Shown piece by piece: positions 25,301-35,150 of a DNA stretch of 64,000 nt. This DNA is from Babylonia areolata. Lineage: Eukaryota > Mollusca > Gastropoda > Neogastropoda > Buccinidae. The stretch lies in assembly GCF_041734735.1 (NCBI RefSeq), contig NC_134883.1, positions 31,998,764 to 32,062,763 of the forward strand. Direction: 5' to 3'. The position numbers and the translations under genes are program-made. Below the pieces are notes generated by a model. The model saw only the letters and a list, made by a program, of their open reading frames with translations. It was not told the origin of the DNA and did not search any database. Position 1 is the first letter of the stretch, and every line of letters begins with the position of its first letter.

Positions 25301-28300
25301 TACGATACCACCTGGAAATTTGGAATCCTCTCAGACCTGCACAAGCTCGGCTTCCGAGGACACCTGCCCCAGTTCATCCACTTCTTGCAGGACAGACAAT
25401 TCCAGGTGAGGGTCGGCACCACCCTGTCCGACATTCATGAGCAGGAGCTGGGTGTTCCGCAAGGGAGCATTCTGTCGCCGGCTCTCTTCAGCATCAAAAT
25501 TAATGACATCGTTCAGTCGGTTCAGAAGGGATCGGACAGCTTGCTGTTTGTGGACGATTTCGCCTTGTATGCAGCTGGCAGTATGTATGCCAGCATCCAG
25601 CGACGGCTTCAGCTCTGCGTGGACAAAATTCAGTGTTGTGCAGAGGAGAATGGTTTCACCTTTTCGTCCTCCAAAACTGAGTGTATTCATTTTCATAACT
25701 TTCGCCACTTCTATCCGGACCCTGAAATCCGTCTGGGAAAATCCACCATCCCGGCGGTTAAGGAAGCCAAATTTTTAGGGTTCGTTTTTGATCAGAAGCT
25801 GAACTTCCTCAGCCATATCAAACAGCTGAAAATATCTTGTCAAAAAGCCCTGAACATCATCCAAGTTGTGGCACACACAGACTGGGGTGCTGATAAGAGA
25901 ACTCTCTTGCACCTCTACAGAGCCCTGGTCCGGTCCAAACTGGATTACGGAAGTGTAGTATACAGCTCAGAGAGACCGTCTTACCTGAAACTGCTGGACC
26001 CTATACACCACCAAGGGCTCCATCTCAGCTTAGGTGCGTTCCGCACCACCCCTGTGCACAGCCTGTACGCAGAGGCGGGGGAACCACCTCTCTCCAACTG
26101 CAGACTGAAGCTGACCTTAAATTATTACTTGAAACTGTTTTCTGAACCTACAAACCCTGCTTACGATGTTGTATTCAACAACCCTTTCAACAAGAAATTT
26201 GAAGACAACCCAAACTGCACCCCTCCTCTTGGACTCCGCATTCAGCCGCACATAGAAAATGCCGATCTGGATGTTGGTGGCATCTCAGACTTCTCCAAGT
26301 TCCCCGACTGCCCTTGTGGACCTTTAGAACACCTGAGGTCCGATTCGATCTGGCCTCGTACCGTAAAGACTCCACCAGTTCACTGGCCTACAGAACTTAC
26401 TTTTCAGAACTCTGCCACAAATTTCCCATTTTCCAAAGAATCTTCACTGACGGTTCCAAGTCAGAGGACGGAGTCGCTGCATCTGCGTTCTGTCCCACCT
26501 TTCCTGACCAGCCCTCAACGGAACACATCCTGTCTGACAGCTCAGTGTACACTGCGGAACTGACTGCACTGGTTCTGGCGGTAAGAATGGTTCTCTCTTC
26601 GAAACAAAAGAGATTCATGATCTTTTCCGACTCCTTGTCAGCCCTGGAGGCGATCACCTGCAGGAATATCATTCATCCCAAACTGCTGGAATTTTACGAA
26701 GCTTTTACTCTCGTAACGAAGAAAGGATACGAGGTTGTGTTGGCCTGGGTTCCTGGACATGTTGGCATTCGTGGTAATGAAAGGGCAGACCTGCTGGCCA
26801 AGAATGCTGTAAAGAAAGAATTATCCAGATCCTTTGTACCATAAACAGACATGAAGCAGAAGGTGAACACTTATGTTAAGGATCTTTGGCAAGAGGAGTG
26901 GAACATCCAGACGGACAACAAGCTCTTCCAGATCCGTCCAGACCTAAAAGAGACCCTCCTGTCAGGGGTGAAGAACAGAAAGGAGGAGTCTGTGCTGTGC
27001 AGACTGCATGCGGGGCACACCTTTTTTACTCATTCTTACTTGTTAAAGGGGGAAGAGGCCCCTTGATGTATTCCCTGTGATGAGCCTCTCACCGTGAAAC
27101 ACGTGCTCCTTGACTGTTGGGATCTGCATGACGTTAGACACAGACATTACACAGCGGTTTCTTTGAAGACCTTGTTTCGTGATGTCCCTCCGTGGGCGCT
27201 GATGGACTTCTTGAAAGAAGTGAACATTTTTAATCAGATTTGAAGGTTTTAAACTGTGGAAGTTTTTTTTTAAACTTTGAGTGGAAAGTTTAGAAGTGGT
27301 GAATCATTTTAATTGTTTGTTTTTTTACCCTTGTAGTAGTTATTAACGTTGCGATAGCCTTGAGATGGCCTTAGTGGTCGGCGAGGCTCTAAGCACCATA
27401 ATTTCATTTCATTTGCACACATGTGCAAATACATGCACACTTGCATACATGCTTACTTGATCCAAGAAAGAAGAGGGAGAGCTGGATGAATGTAAGGTCT
27501 TACACACACTTTATGCCCTGAAATAATTTTTAAAGTCCGGTTTCAGTTGAGTTCTACCCCCCGCCCCCAACGCCACCCTACAAAAGCTTTGCATTGGTGA
27601 CTTTTACTCTGTATTCTTTTCTAGTATACTAGCAGTGATCCCAGTTTAATTTAGGTCAGCAGTAGTCTGTAGTGCTTATCCTGATTTAATCATTTATACC
27701 AAAAATGTTCCCATTCACTGATTTTTGTTTCCATTGTGGCTATTCCTGCTTCACCATCTAGATTTCAAAATATGCTCTTCCTGATTAGGTAATACACATA
27801 CCTGCCTGCATGCTCATAATATCAGTAGACAGTTGCATGCACAGTTGCCCTGCTGGGATTATGAAGAAAGAAAAATGCATTGCCACAGAGTGTAAATTCA
27901 TATGTGCACACGGATGCATGTCCACATGTATACATGTTGTAAAACAACAGCTTGCTCTCTTAACTCACTCAGTACGGCCAGTCCTCTTTTCTCCTCTACA
28001 CAGACCCCTCGGATGTCCAGTGGGTGTCTGAATGACCCAACCTTTTGCTTCCGTCGTCAGAATAGTGGTATTCTTTGTCAACATTCACCTCTTTAGTATA
28101 AGAGCCTTCCGCTTGCAATATTTTGATGATGGTAATTGGGGTGAAACGCTGTTAACGTCGTCTCTTTCGCCATTCGTATGGAAAGAGTTAACCTTGAGTT
28201 GCCATTATGTGGTGCTTTTTTGTTTCCTGAAGATATATCTATATCAGAAATCATGAAGGCATACCAGTACATTACTAGTAATATGAAGAGCAAAGCAACC

Positions 28301-30124
28301 AACCAGAAGCAGGCAATACCTGTAACTTGCATTCATGGACATATAGGCCCATGTGTCTTCACAGACAAGTTTGCACATGTGCATGCATGCGCACGCACGC
28401 GTGCGCGCGCACACACACACACATTCACACTTGCACTCACACACACACATGCACCAAAGTAAAATACAAACACACACATTGGTGACATTTGGACAGATTT
28501 AAAACAAGAAAGCTTAATCATGACGCAATGATTGGCATCTTTCCTTCCACATGATAATAGTATCCACCTCCACTTTTACACGTTACATTTTACATATCTA
28601 TCCCAACGAGGATAGTTCAAACAAACAGTTGACAGAAGTTTGGCCGTGTATTAATTTGCTTGTCATTTGATTACTTTTGGGGTTTGTTTGTTTGTTTGTT
28701 TTTTTAAACAAAAAAACAAAACAAAACCAAAATTGTCACAGTGAATATGATGGCCCTGAAAATCCTTGATGTGATCTGATCTTGATGAGGATGTCTGTCA
28801 CAGAAAACCAACACACACATCCACCCCCATCCCCCACACACAAAGCACAACTTTAGTGCTATCTATCGTGACCATAAACAACTTTTGTCTTGGGTGTATA
28901 AAGAGTCTCTATGTATGTAGCCAAGCGCTCAGCAGGCTGCAAATAACCGTAGTTCATGCTGTAAAGCAGACGACAGTTTAACTGCAGTGACAGTGTCCAA
29001 CCATTGACATGAGGAGGTAACTCCTGTGGTGTAAAACTATTCAGATTCAAATTTGAAATACAAGCGTCCGCTGGTCACTTTCCGAGATGCCGCTCCTCAA
29101 GCACACATTGAGCGTGTCGCACACACAGTCAGCTGCCTAATATTCTACTGCATTGTTTTCTCTTATCACTTCTTGTCTTCTTCTTATCTTCTCTTGATAT
29201 TGTAATAAAACAATAGAAAAACCCTGTTATGACTTGCCTGCTGTATGCCCCTGGCCTGTGCATGGATCTTTTCTATCCTTTAATTCAGTAAATCAGTAAT
29301 TCTTTTGTACCGTCCCCTTTTTTTTTATACCACTTGGTTTCAACACATGGCTACATGTACAATAAAGCTCTCACTGAAACTGCACTGGCAAAAGAGGGCA
29401 TCATAGAATATCCAAGATAGTTCTCTCTCTCTCTCTCTTTTTTTAAATTTTTTTTATCTTCTCTCCTTTTTGACTCACTTGTGTAAACAAAGTGAGTCTA
29501 TGTTTTATCCTGGTGTTCGGTTGTCTGTGTGTGTGTGTGTGTCTGTAAACTTTAACATTGACATTTCCTCTGCAAATATTTTGTCAGTTGACACCAAATT
29601 AGGCATAAAAATAGGAAAAATTCAGTTCTTTCCAGTCAGTATAGCACCTCTGGGATGGGCACAAAAAAAAAAGAAAAAAAAAAGAAGCCTAATTATATGC
29701 AAACTGCATTTACTGTTATATTTTTTGTATTCTCTAAACTTGGTACTTTGATCTGATATTCTGACCCAACAACAAGAGCAGTCATTATTATCATTTTTTG
29801 TTCAAACAGGAACTTCTTTTGCTAAGCATGGAAGTTTTATTTATTTTGCAAACATTTTGGTGCAGATAGTAAAAAAGGGAAATTACTCTGTAATTAATGC
29901 TAGGGGACTTAATTTGCTTTAAACTGATTTTTCTCATCTTAAACATTACATTTTGAAATTATGCTCAATACATAAAAAGCTTGGATTTTTTAAAATTTTT
30001 TTTCAAGTGTATCACAAGTGAGTCTTGAAGGCCTTGCCTCTCTTGTTTCTCTTGTCTTTGCTCTTTGTTTGTCTTGTCTTTACCTGTGTAAGTGTATAAC
30101 TATAAAGCATTTAAAAGATGCACA

Positions 30125-30163
<39 letters not shown>

Positions 30164-33100
30164 CACTTTAACCAGATTACAAAAAAACAAACATGTTTGC
30201 ACAACTGTATCATTCTTAATCTTGCGTATATCCAATTATCCCCCTTCCACATGACTATGTATGTCTGTTCTTTTAAAATCTGGCAGTATCCTGCTCTTGT
30301 TTTCATTCCTTTTTCATATGTATATAGATATAGATATATGTCATTATATGTATGTGTGTATATATTTAAAAAAAAAATATATATACATTTTAAAAAAATC
30401 TGTATTCTTGTTTGCCTGTAACCAGAAAGTCAGGCAGTCTTTTGCTCTTGCTTTTTTTTTTCTCTCCCCCCCCCCCCCCCACCCCCCACATAAAATTTAA
30501 AATCTATATACCTGTTTGTTCTCAAAGTCTTAACAGTCTAATGCTCTTGCCTTTTTTTTCATTTGTTGTTGTTGTTGTTATTAATCTGTACACGTGTTGT
30601 AGAGATTCAAGCGGCAAAATCTTTATTATATAGTAGTGTGCCTGTTGCCAGAAAGTTTGGCACTAGTGGCAGTCTTATGCTCTTGCTTTTTTTTCTTTTC
30701 TTTTTTTTTCCCCTGATACATATTAAAATCTTTATTTTCCTGTTTGTTCTCAGAGTCTTAACAGTCTGATGCTCTTGCTTTTGTTGTTGTTATTATTATT
30801 ATTAATCTGTATACCTGTTGTAGAGAGTCTGGCAGTGAAATCTGTATTATATATATTTGTGTGGCATTTGTGAAAAAGTCTGGCAGTGTTTTGCTCTTGT
30901 TTTTTTGTTTGTTTGTTTGTTTTGGGGTGTTTTTTTGTTTTTGGCTTATTTTTCCCCATACATATTAAAATCTCTCTATATACCTGTTTGTTCTCAGAGT
31001 CTTAACCCCCCACCCCCACCCCCACATTCCCAAGTTAATTGTCTGATGCTCTTGCTTTTTGTTGTTGTTATTAATCTGTGCACTTGTTGTAGAGAGTCTG
31101 GCAGTGAAAACAAACGGCACCTCGGGCACTGTGCCACAGACGAGGGCACGGCGTGACACAAACTGGAATCCCCCGCGATCCCCCTTCAACCTGATCCAGG
31201 AGCGCCTGTGCCATGACCCCTGGAAGATGCTGGTGGCCACCATCTTCCTTGACGAAGTGGAAGGTACAGCCATGCCACTGTGTTTCTGACTGTCAATCGA
31301 TACCTATTGCTTGGCTTATTATATTGGAAACTAACATAAGCTTACAGTTTACATGCAGTAAGGCCAACAGCAAAGTGAGGGCTGTTCGATCAGTGGTTTC
31401 TCCACTGCAGTGGGAATTCATTGACGGCTTTGTCTGTTGTGAAGGACTATGACTCTCAAACTAGGAAGCAAGATTGCACTGTTTCTGATTGTCAGTGTAT
31501 GCCAAATGCTCGGCTTATATATCCAAAATTGACATAAGCTTAACAGCTTACAGTTGGACGAACAGCAAAGTGAGAGCTGTGTGATCAATGGTTTCTCTAC
31601 TGCAGTAGGAATGCATTCATGGCTTAGTCTTTTGTGAAGGACTATGACTCGCAAACTATGAAGGGCTTGGACTCTCAAACTAGGATTAGTAGGAAGCAGT
31701 ATTGCACTGGCTCTTAGTGCTGTATCCTTTGGGGCTAGCTAGCCTGTAGGGGCTATCCCAGTGCTGACTGTACTAAAGCCCTCTTGGCCAAGAGAGGGAG
31801 AATGTAAATCAGTTTTAATTTCTTCTTTTATTTAAAGCAGATGTTTAACCTATCACTAATGCTGTGCTGTTCATTTTTGTATAGTTTTTTTTTCTGTGAT
31901 GGTCTTGTGTTGTTACTTCTGTGTTTGTGGCCTTCATCTCCCATGTTCACTTGTATTATGTTATTATATGTATGGCCATTTTTACCCATGCAGGCAGCCA
32001 TACTATGTTTTCGGGGTTTGTATGCTGGGTATGTTCTTGTTTCTATAATTTACTGAAAGCTGACATTGACTTCAGGATCTTTAATGTGTGTATTTTGAAC
32101 TTCTGCATGACTATGAAGGGGGTTCAGGTACTAGCATGTCTGCGTATTCACTAGAAAAATCTCTACGCTTAACCCACCAGGTGCGCCATAACCAGGCATC
32201 AAACACAGGAATCCCAGGCAAAAAATCCAGTGCTCTAACCACTCGACCACAATAACTGTCTCAGTCTGTGTCATGACTAATATGGTTCTGTGTTTTTTTG
32301 TTTTTGATTTTTAGAGATATATATATATGTATGTATAGTTTTGTTTGTTGTGACATTATGTCAGTAATGGTACTGTTCATTTTTTATACATAACAGATAA
32401 TCTTGCATGATGCGACTCATTGCACTACGTATATTTGATATGCAATTTTATCAGCATGAATCTGCCATTCAGTTTACAGAAACAACTAAAGCGCTGCACA
32501 TGATAACACAGCATAGATTTTGTTTGTTGCTTTCCTTCCAGCCGAGATAGCCATTCCTTTGTTGTGGAAGTTCCTGAATCGCTGGCCCAATGCAGACCAG
32601 GTGCGAGCAGCGGAAACAGAGCACATAGCCAGGCTGCTTCAGCCCATGCAGAGGAATGAAGTGTGTGCCGCCGCTGTGGTGCACTTCTCTGGTCAGTGGG
32701 CCTTGGGTTGTATGTCTGTCTTGTCAAGTGAAGAAAGAAAAGCGGAAGACACCATAGCTTGATTGTCTTTTTTTGTTCTTTCTTTTTTTCCCCCCCCCTT
32801 CTTTTCTGCTTTTGTGGGCTGCAACTCCAAAATTTATTGGTGGGCTTTTGTATGTCGGATCATTTGTTACCTACATACTCTGTTTCTAGGGTGTGTGCTT
32901 TCTGGGTATATTTGTGTTTCCATCACCTGCTGCAAGCTGACATGTTGTCACAGTATCTTAACATGCTTGATCTTTTTGCATATCTATACACACAAAGGGG
33001 ATAAAAGGAAGAGCAGGTCTGCACATACTGTTGCATCAGTAATGGGATCGAACCCAAGACCTGCAGCTATTCTATCCATCGCATGTTTAAGTAATATATA

Positions 33101-34706
33101 AAGGATGATTTGATTGTCAAGACGCTGACTGAGGCATCTTATTCCCTCACACTTTTGGGACAGAAAGTACAAACAGTGGTTTGTGAAGTAATCTAAGAGT
33201 GCAGAGCAGTATGCTTGCTTATTTTGTTTTATTAATGTATGTACATTATCCAGTTCTTTTATTTCCTCATTCCCCCAACCCACCCACCCCCACCCCCCAT
33301 ATTTGCTCAAAGTTAGTTGTCCCAAAAGTTATGTCTTTTTTTCCCCATTTTTACTCCCAAGTTTGGTTTTAGTTGTCCCAACAGTTATCAGTTACTTTGA
33401 GGAAATAGACCCTTTGTTTTTCTGATTAGCAAACATATCAGCTGATTCAGCCACTCACACATTTTATTTATTTTGATGCTGATCTATCAGTGTGTGGTAT
33501 GAAATGTGTTTATTTACGTATTCTGTTCAACCATGGAATAATCAGATCTGTATGTAGGTGTTTAAGAGTTACCTTGCTGTAAATAACCTTTTCTTACATG
33601 TGTAACAGAGGAGTATCTGACAAAGGACTGGAAGTACCCCATTGAGCTTCATGGCATTGGAAAGTATGGCAACGATTCCTACAGGATATTTTGTATCCCA
33701 GAGTGGAATGATGTGAGTACACTGTGTCAAGCATGACCCCATAACATAAAGGTAGTGATTCATAGAGAATTCACTCCGTCTTAAATCATCTTTTCTTAGT
33801 CTGCAACTTGAATGTTCACTCAGAAACTTTTGTGATTTTTTTTAACCTTTTTTTTCTATGTAGCCATTTTGACACCTGTCTTCGAGGGTGGTTCATGTTG
33901 GATATATTAATACATTTCCTTACTTCAGTGAATATTGACAAAGTTTGTATGATCTTAAACTTGCTGGTATTAAACTTAATTTGATCTACATATTCATAGA
34001 GACACAAATAACATTCAGGTTCTAGCTTTGCACATGACTTTATCAGGGAGATTATTTTGAGGGGGAGGGGGGGGGATTCATGTGAGACTGGGAAAAATCC
34101 CACTGTGATTGACTAGTCTGTACTGGATTTAAGACAGTTTGTCAGGGCAAGTACAGTGCTTTGAAACTTCTCTAAAAATATAACAAAATTCATCTGACAG
34201 TTGATTCCAGTTCATTCCCTAAAACTGATGTGAGTAGGTGATTCCTATATCTCTGCTTTATTTTTCATCTCACCCTTATAATTGTGCTGGCAATGTTATG
34301 TGATTTATGAAAGTTGTCTTCTGTTCAGCATCTTTGCACTGAAAGTGGTATTAGTTATTCTCAGTTTTGAGACATTTCATGAGCACTTGTGATGAATCCT
34401 GTGTCTAATTTTCATGTGCAAATGAGAATCGTAGATAAATCTTGGGAATGGTATGGACTACTTCTGGATCACCTTTGACGAGTATTTTTCAGTTTGTGAC
34501 AGAAATATTTCTTTTTAAATGTTTCTTTGTAACTGATGCGTAAGCAATGTTACGTGTGTCCTGTGAATGATATGGACTACTTCTCTGTAACTTTAACTGA
34601 TGTGTGAACAATGAAACATGTCTGTCAGGTGACGCCAGAGGACCACAGGTTGAGCAGCTACTGTCTGTGGCTGAGACAGAATCGTGTGGAACTGGGGGTG
34701 GAGTGA
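12496..34706 (+). CDS. MBD4: MBD4: methyl-CpG-binding thymine/uracil DNA glycosylase (8 coding exons)
   Basis: Coding exons: 12496-13382, 14184-14363, 16412-16522, 18148-19610, 31093-31263, 32542-32691, 33609-33712 and 34629-34706. All have GT/AG borders and matching phases, summing to 3144 nt (1047 residues plus TGA). MBD4 removes T or U mispaired with G, mainly at deaminated methyl-CpG, in the nucleus. Order: acidic N-terminus (1-295), basic KRKKR nuclear signal (305-309), MBD (about 363-425), long charged linker, then HhH-GPD glycosylase (about 905-1047). The glycosylase keeps [28 protein letters not shown] and catalytic Asp 1027 in PEDH (human Asp560). It is nearly twice human length (580), the excess lying in the N-terminus and linker. 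The start is the first ATG after the acceptor. Identification is firm; exact linker limits could differ by alternative splicing. Confidence 0.93.
13383..14183 (+). other. MBD4 intron
   Basis: Bounded by GTAAGT and TTGTTGCAG. Short T-rich and A-rich runs; nothing else recognised. Confidence 0.7.
14184..14363 (+). CDS. MBD4: MBD4 coding exon 2: basic nuclear signal
   Basis: Enters with [18 protein letters not shown], a classical basic nuclear localisation stretch, then a Ser/Pro/Ala-rich tail. Phase 2 on both sides; donor GTGAGT. Confidence 0.88.
14425..14640 (+). repeat. SINE family C, 3' part
   Basis: Shares AAAAGAACCCATGG, GGGTTGTTCCTGGC and AATTCTGTAGAAAA with the fuller copies at 40170 and 47860. 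The tRNA-like head is missing. Confidence 0.6.
15000..15275 (-). repeat. SINE family A copy
   Basis: Contains GGTACTGGCAGGTCTGCA, a TTGACATGGGGGA box and a right end with GGGATCGAATTCAAGACCCTC and CAACCATTGACTG, which on the minus strand is a degenerate tRNA head. Related copies are near 32.02, 32.88, 41.17 and 63.43 kb. Confidence 0.6.
15518..16060 (-). mobile_element. LINE 3' fragment (RTE-like)
   Basis: The minus strand encodes 154 residues: [58 protein letters not shown] and a final stop. This is the C-terminal end of an endonuclease/reverse transcriptase. The element ends in a GATGA pentamer tail at 15518-15540. Only the 3' end is present, as expected for a 5'-truncated LINE. The reading frame is intact, so the insertion is fairly young. 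Clade is my best guess. Confidence 0.7.
16412..16522 (+). CDS. MBD4: MBD4 coding exon 3: first half of the MBD
   Basis: Encodes [17 protein letters not shown] then [11 protein letters not shown]. The GW and GRYD positions match the MBD core of human MBD4 (GWERV and GRFDVYF). Phase 2 at each end; donor GTAACG is non-optimal. Confidence 0.88.
17120..17855. mobile_element. Nonautonomous DNA element with inverted ends
   Basis: Left end ACCATACTTTTCGGCCTACA and the reverse of the right end (ACCATACTTTTCAGCTCATA) agree over about 16 of 20 bases. Internally, GGCACATAAGGTGCACA-like and AAGGCACACATAACCAAT motifs recur near both ends. A CTAT tetranucleotide array sits inside (17376-17430). No transposase gene. 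Superfamily not determined. Confidence 0.5.
18148..19610 (+). CDS. MBD4: MBD4 coding exon 4: second half of the MBD and linker
   Basis: Begins [17 protein letters not shown], which completes the MBD (human FRSKSSLANYL region). A Lys/Ser/Pro stretch follows, then an acidic segment with EEEEEDV and a Ser-rich end. Residues 531-538 read QIRIDAFI followed by SRKK, close to a PCNA-binding box. Phase 1 exit; donor GTAAGT at 19611. Confidence 0.9.
19815..20250 (+). repeat. Diverged tandem array, about five units
   Basis: A unit of roughly 80-110 bases recurs: a GATGATGCTGGTTGGCATTT-like block, a T-rich stretch, then an AACAAACAAAAACT-like block. Units differ in the length of their T and A runs. Confidence 0.6.
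22369..23543 (+). pseudogene. I-like LINE ORF1 (gag-like, zinc knuckles)
   Basis: Reads [33 protein letters not shown], then cysteine knuckles [13 protein letters not shown] and [15 protein letters not shown]. The first knuckle lacks its leading cysteine ([13 protein letters not shown]). A frame change in the C-rich stretch near 23290 separates the last part, which then ends EEQEVVMD and TAG at 23541-23543. The true start is upstream in another frame. This protein would bind the element's RNA. Confidence 0.75.
23571..24515 (+). pseudogene. I-like LINE ORF2: endonuclease domain
   Basis: ATG at 23571, 27 bases after the ORF1 stop, opens [22 protein letters not shown] at 23652 interrupts before [21 protein letters not shown] and GSDHFPVVL follow; these are the APE-type endonuclease metal and catalytic motifs. 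The frame is lost near 24500. Confidence 0.8.
24606..26313 (+). pseudogene. I-like LINE ORF2: reverse transcriptase domain
   Basis: Successive frames carry [19 protein letters not shown], then [73 protein letters not shown] and [11 protein letters not shown], the RT catalytic motifs with FVDD intact. Frame changes lie near 25010 and in a T run near 25275. The thumb ([17 protein letters not shown]) follows in frame. Confidence 0.85.
26314..27243 (+). pseudogene. I-like LINE ORF2: RNase H and C-terminal tail
   Basis: RNase H1-type motifs are in order: [56 protein letters not shown], giving the D, E, D and D catalytic acids. A stop follows at 26842. The tail has [17 protein letters not shown], a CCHC pattern, after a TGA at 27064. 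The ORF ends TGA 27241-27243. Confidence 0.85.
27960..28191 (+). mobile_element. TTAA-flanked MITE, copy 1
   Basis: Bounded by TTAA on both sides with imperfect inverted ends TTAACTCACTCAGTACG and (reversed) TTAACTCTTTCCATACG. The 232-base body matches 52223-52454 in the opposite orientation, including CAGTGGGTGTCT and ATTCACCTCTT. TTAA borders are typical of piggyBac-type nonautonomous elements (inference). Confidence 0.75.
28405..28450. repeat. CA/CG-rich simple repeat
   Basis: Alternating GCGCACACAC and CACA units with interruptions. Confidence 0.8.
28916..29355 (+). mobile_element. Solo LTR fossil
   Basis: A 440-base LTR bounded by TGTAGCC and GGCTACA, perfect inverted ends, with a 4-base TGTA direct repeat on each side. 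It has an AATAAA signal near 29204. It shares start and end segments with the LTR fossil at 4249-5443. No internal region remains, so it arose by LTR-LTR recombination. Moderately old. Confidence 0.65.
29465..30045 (+). mobile_element. Subterminal-inverted-repeat element, short copy
   Basis: Left GACTCACTTGTG (29472) and right CACAAGTGAGTC (30013-30024) are exact reverse complements. The left end also folds on itself (GACTCACTT and AAGTGAGTC). Homology with the copy at 37079 continues to TTGAAGGCCTTGCC on the right. About 0.58 kb, with no gene. Element class is unclear. Confidence 0.7.
30128..30162. repeat. (TA)n microsatellite
   Basis: About 17 TA units. Confidence 0.95.
30285..31110 (+). 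repeat. Tandem array running into MBD4 exon 5
   Basis: About six diverged units share AGTCTGGCAGT, TGCTCTTGCTTTT, a GTTGTT run, and TTAATCTGTATACCTGTTGTAG. The last unit supplies the real exon 5 acceptor and its first 17 bases (31093-31109). Earlier units near 30603 and 30822 carry copies of the same acceptor. Confidence 0.7.
31093..31263 (+). CDS. MBD4: MBD4 coding exon 5: start of the glycosylase domain
   Basis: Opens [16 protein letters not shown], then [19 protein letters not shown] and [12 protein letters not shown]. This matches the first helices of the HhH-GPD domain in vertebrate MBD4. Phase 1 in and out; donor GTACAG is weak. Confidence 0.93.
31284..31710 (+). repeat. Two-unit tandem duplication after exon 5
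   Basis: Units at about 31284-31482 and 31483-31710 share GGCTTAT, ACATAAGCTTA, CAACAGCAAAGTGAG, GTGGTTTCTC-like and GTGAAGGACTATGACTC blocks in the same order. Confidence 0.7.
32020..32262 (-). repeat. SINE family A copy
   Basis: CAGGATCTTTAATGTGTGTA and GGGGGTTCAGGTACTAGCA blocks. The right end, read on the minus strand, gives TGGTCGAGTGGTTAGAGC, a tRNA A-box. Confidence 0.7.
32542..32691 (+). CDS. MBD4: MBD4 coding exon 6: glycosylase core
   Basis: Encodes [18 protein letters not shown] and [13 protein letters not shown], matching human MAIPVLWKFLEKYPSA and LLKPLGLYDLR in position, though the second part has diverged. Phase 1 at both ends. Confidence 0.92.
32880..33085 (-). repeat. SINE family A copy
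   Basis: GCAAGCTGACATG, AAGGGGATAAAAGG, AGCAGGTCTGCACATA and GGGATCGAACCCAAGACC blocks in the family order. Confidence 0.6.
33609..33712 (+). CDS. MBD4: MBD4 coding exon 7: helix-hairpin-helix
   Basis: Encodes [18 protein letters not shown] and [17 protein letters not shown], nearly identical to vertebrate MBD4. Contains the DNA-binding hairpin LHGIGKYG. Phase 1 in, phase 0 out. Confidence 0.95.
34629..34706 (+). CDS. MBD4: MBD4 coding exon 8: catalytic Asp and stop
   Basis: Encodes [18 protein letters not shown] and ends at GVE with TGA 34704-34706. Asp 1027 in PEDH is the nucleophile-activating residue (human Asp560). Confidence 0.95.
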   Translation: MTPEDHRLSSYCLWLRQNRVELGVE

Positions 34707-35150
34707 GAGAGGAAGAAGTGTGTATATTGAGGGAAGGCCATTGGCCGACCGACCTTGGTGAACCGAAGCTGACACTGTGATGGGACTGACGGGCATTTTG
34801 CTACAGATGTGATTTCTGCAGATTGTGGTTTCTACCGATGTGGTCAGACTATGTGCTGATCATGGACTTGACTGCTGGATTTCTCTGCTGATCGCCAAAG
34901 GCGGTTGACATAGCCCAAAATGGATCAAAATCATGTTTGTATTTTTTTAATGAGCTTATGATACAAGAGATTATTTGTTTTCCATTGTACTTTTAACTTT
35001 TTTTTTTTTTGGTGCTGTTTCCACATTATTTGGAAACAGATACAGACCTGCCAGCTGCTATGTTTTGAGGTTGGCATGTTGTTCTTAGCTTCAAAACATC
35101 ACACTGCTGCTCTCACTATAAAATACTACACTGAAGTAGCAAAAAATAAA
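34707..35150 (+). terminator. MBD4: MBD4 3' UTR with AATAAA
   Basis: No further splice donor is evident. A canonical AATAAA lies at 35145-35150, 439 bases after the stop. Confidence 0.55.

Larger units (their letters stand above)
22285..27414 (+). mobile_element. I-like LINE with gag-like ORF1, EN, RT and RNase H
   Basis: A nearly full-length non-LTR element in the same orientation as MBD4. ORF1 (to 23543) has CCHC knuckles. ORF2 (23571-27243) has APE endonuclease, RT, RNase H and a C-terminal CCHC tail. The 3' end is ATTTCATTTCATTT at 27401-27414. An RNase H domain after RT plus a knuckle-bearing ORF1 points to the I superfamily (I or Nimb). ORF2 has two in-frame stops inside it (23652, 27064), another after the RNase H domain (26842), and about four frame changes. 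It is therefore inactive, but well enough kept to be fairly recent. Confidence 0.85.
19611..31092 (+). other. MBD4 intron 4, repeat-rich
   Basis: An 11.5-kb intron between the linker and the glycosylase exons. It holds a decayed tandem array (19.8-20.25 kb), an I-like LINE (22.3-27.4 kb), a TTAA-flanked element (27.96-28.19 kb), a solo LTR fossil (28.9-29.36 kb), a subterminal-inverted-repeat element (29.47-30.05 kb) and a second tandem array that reaches exon 5. From 20.25 to 22.2 kb I recognise nothing. Confidence 0.8.
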
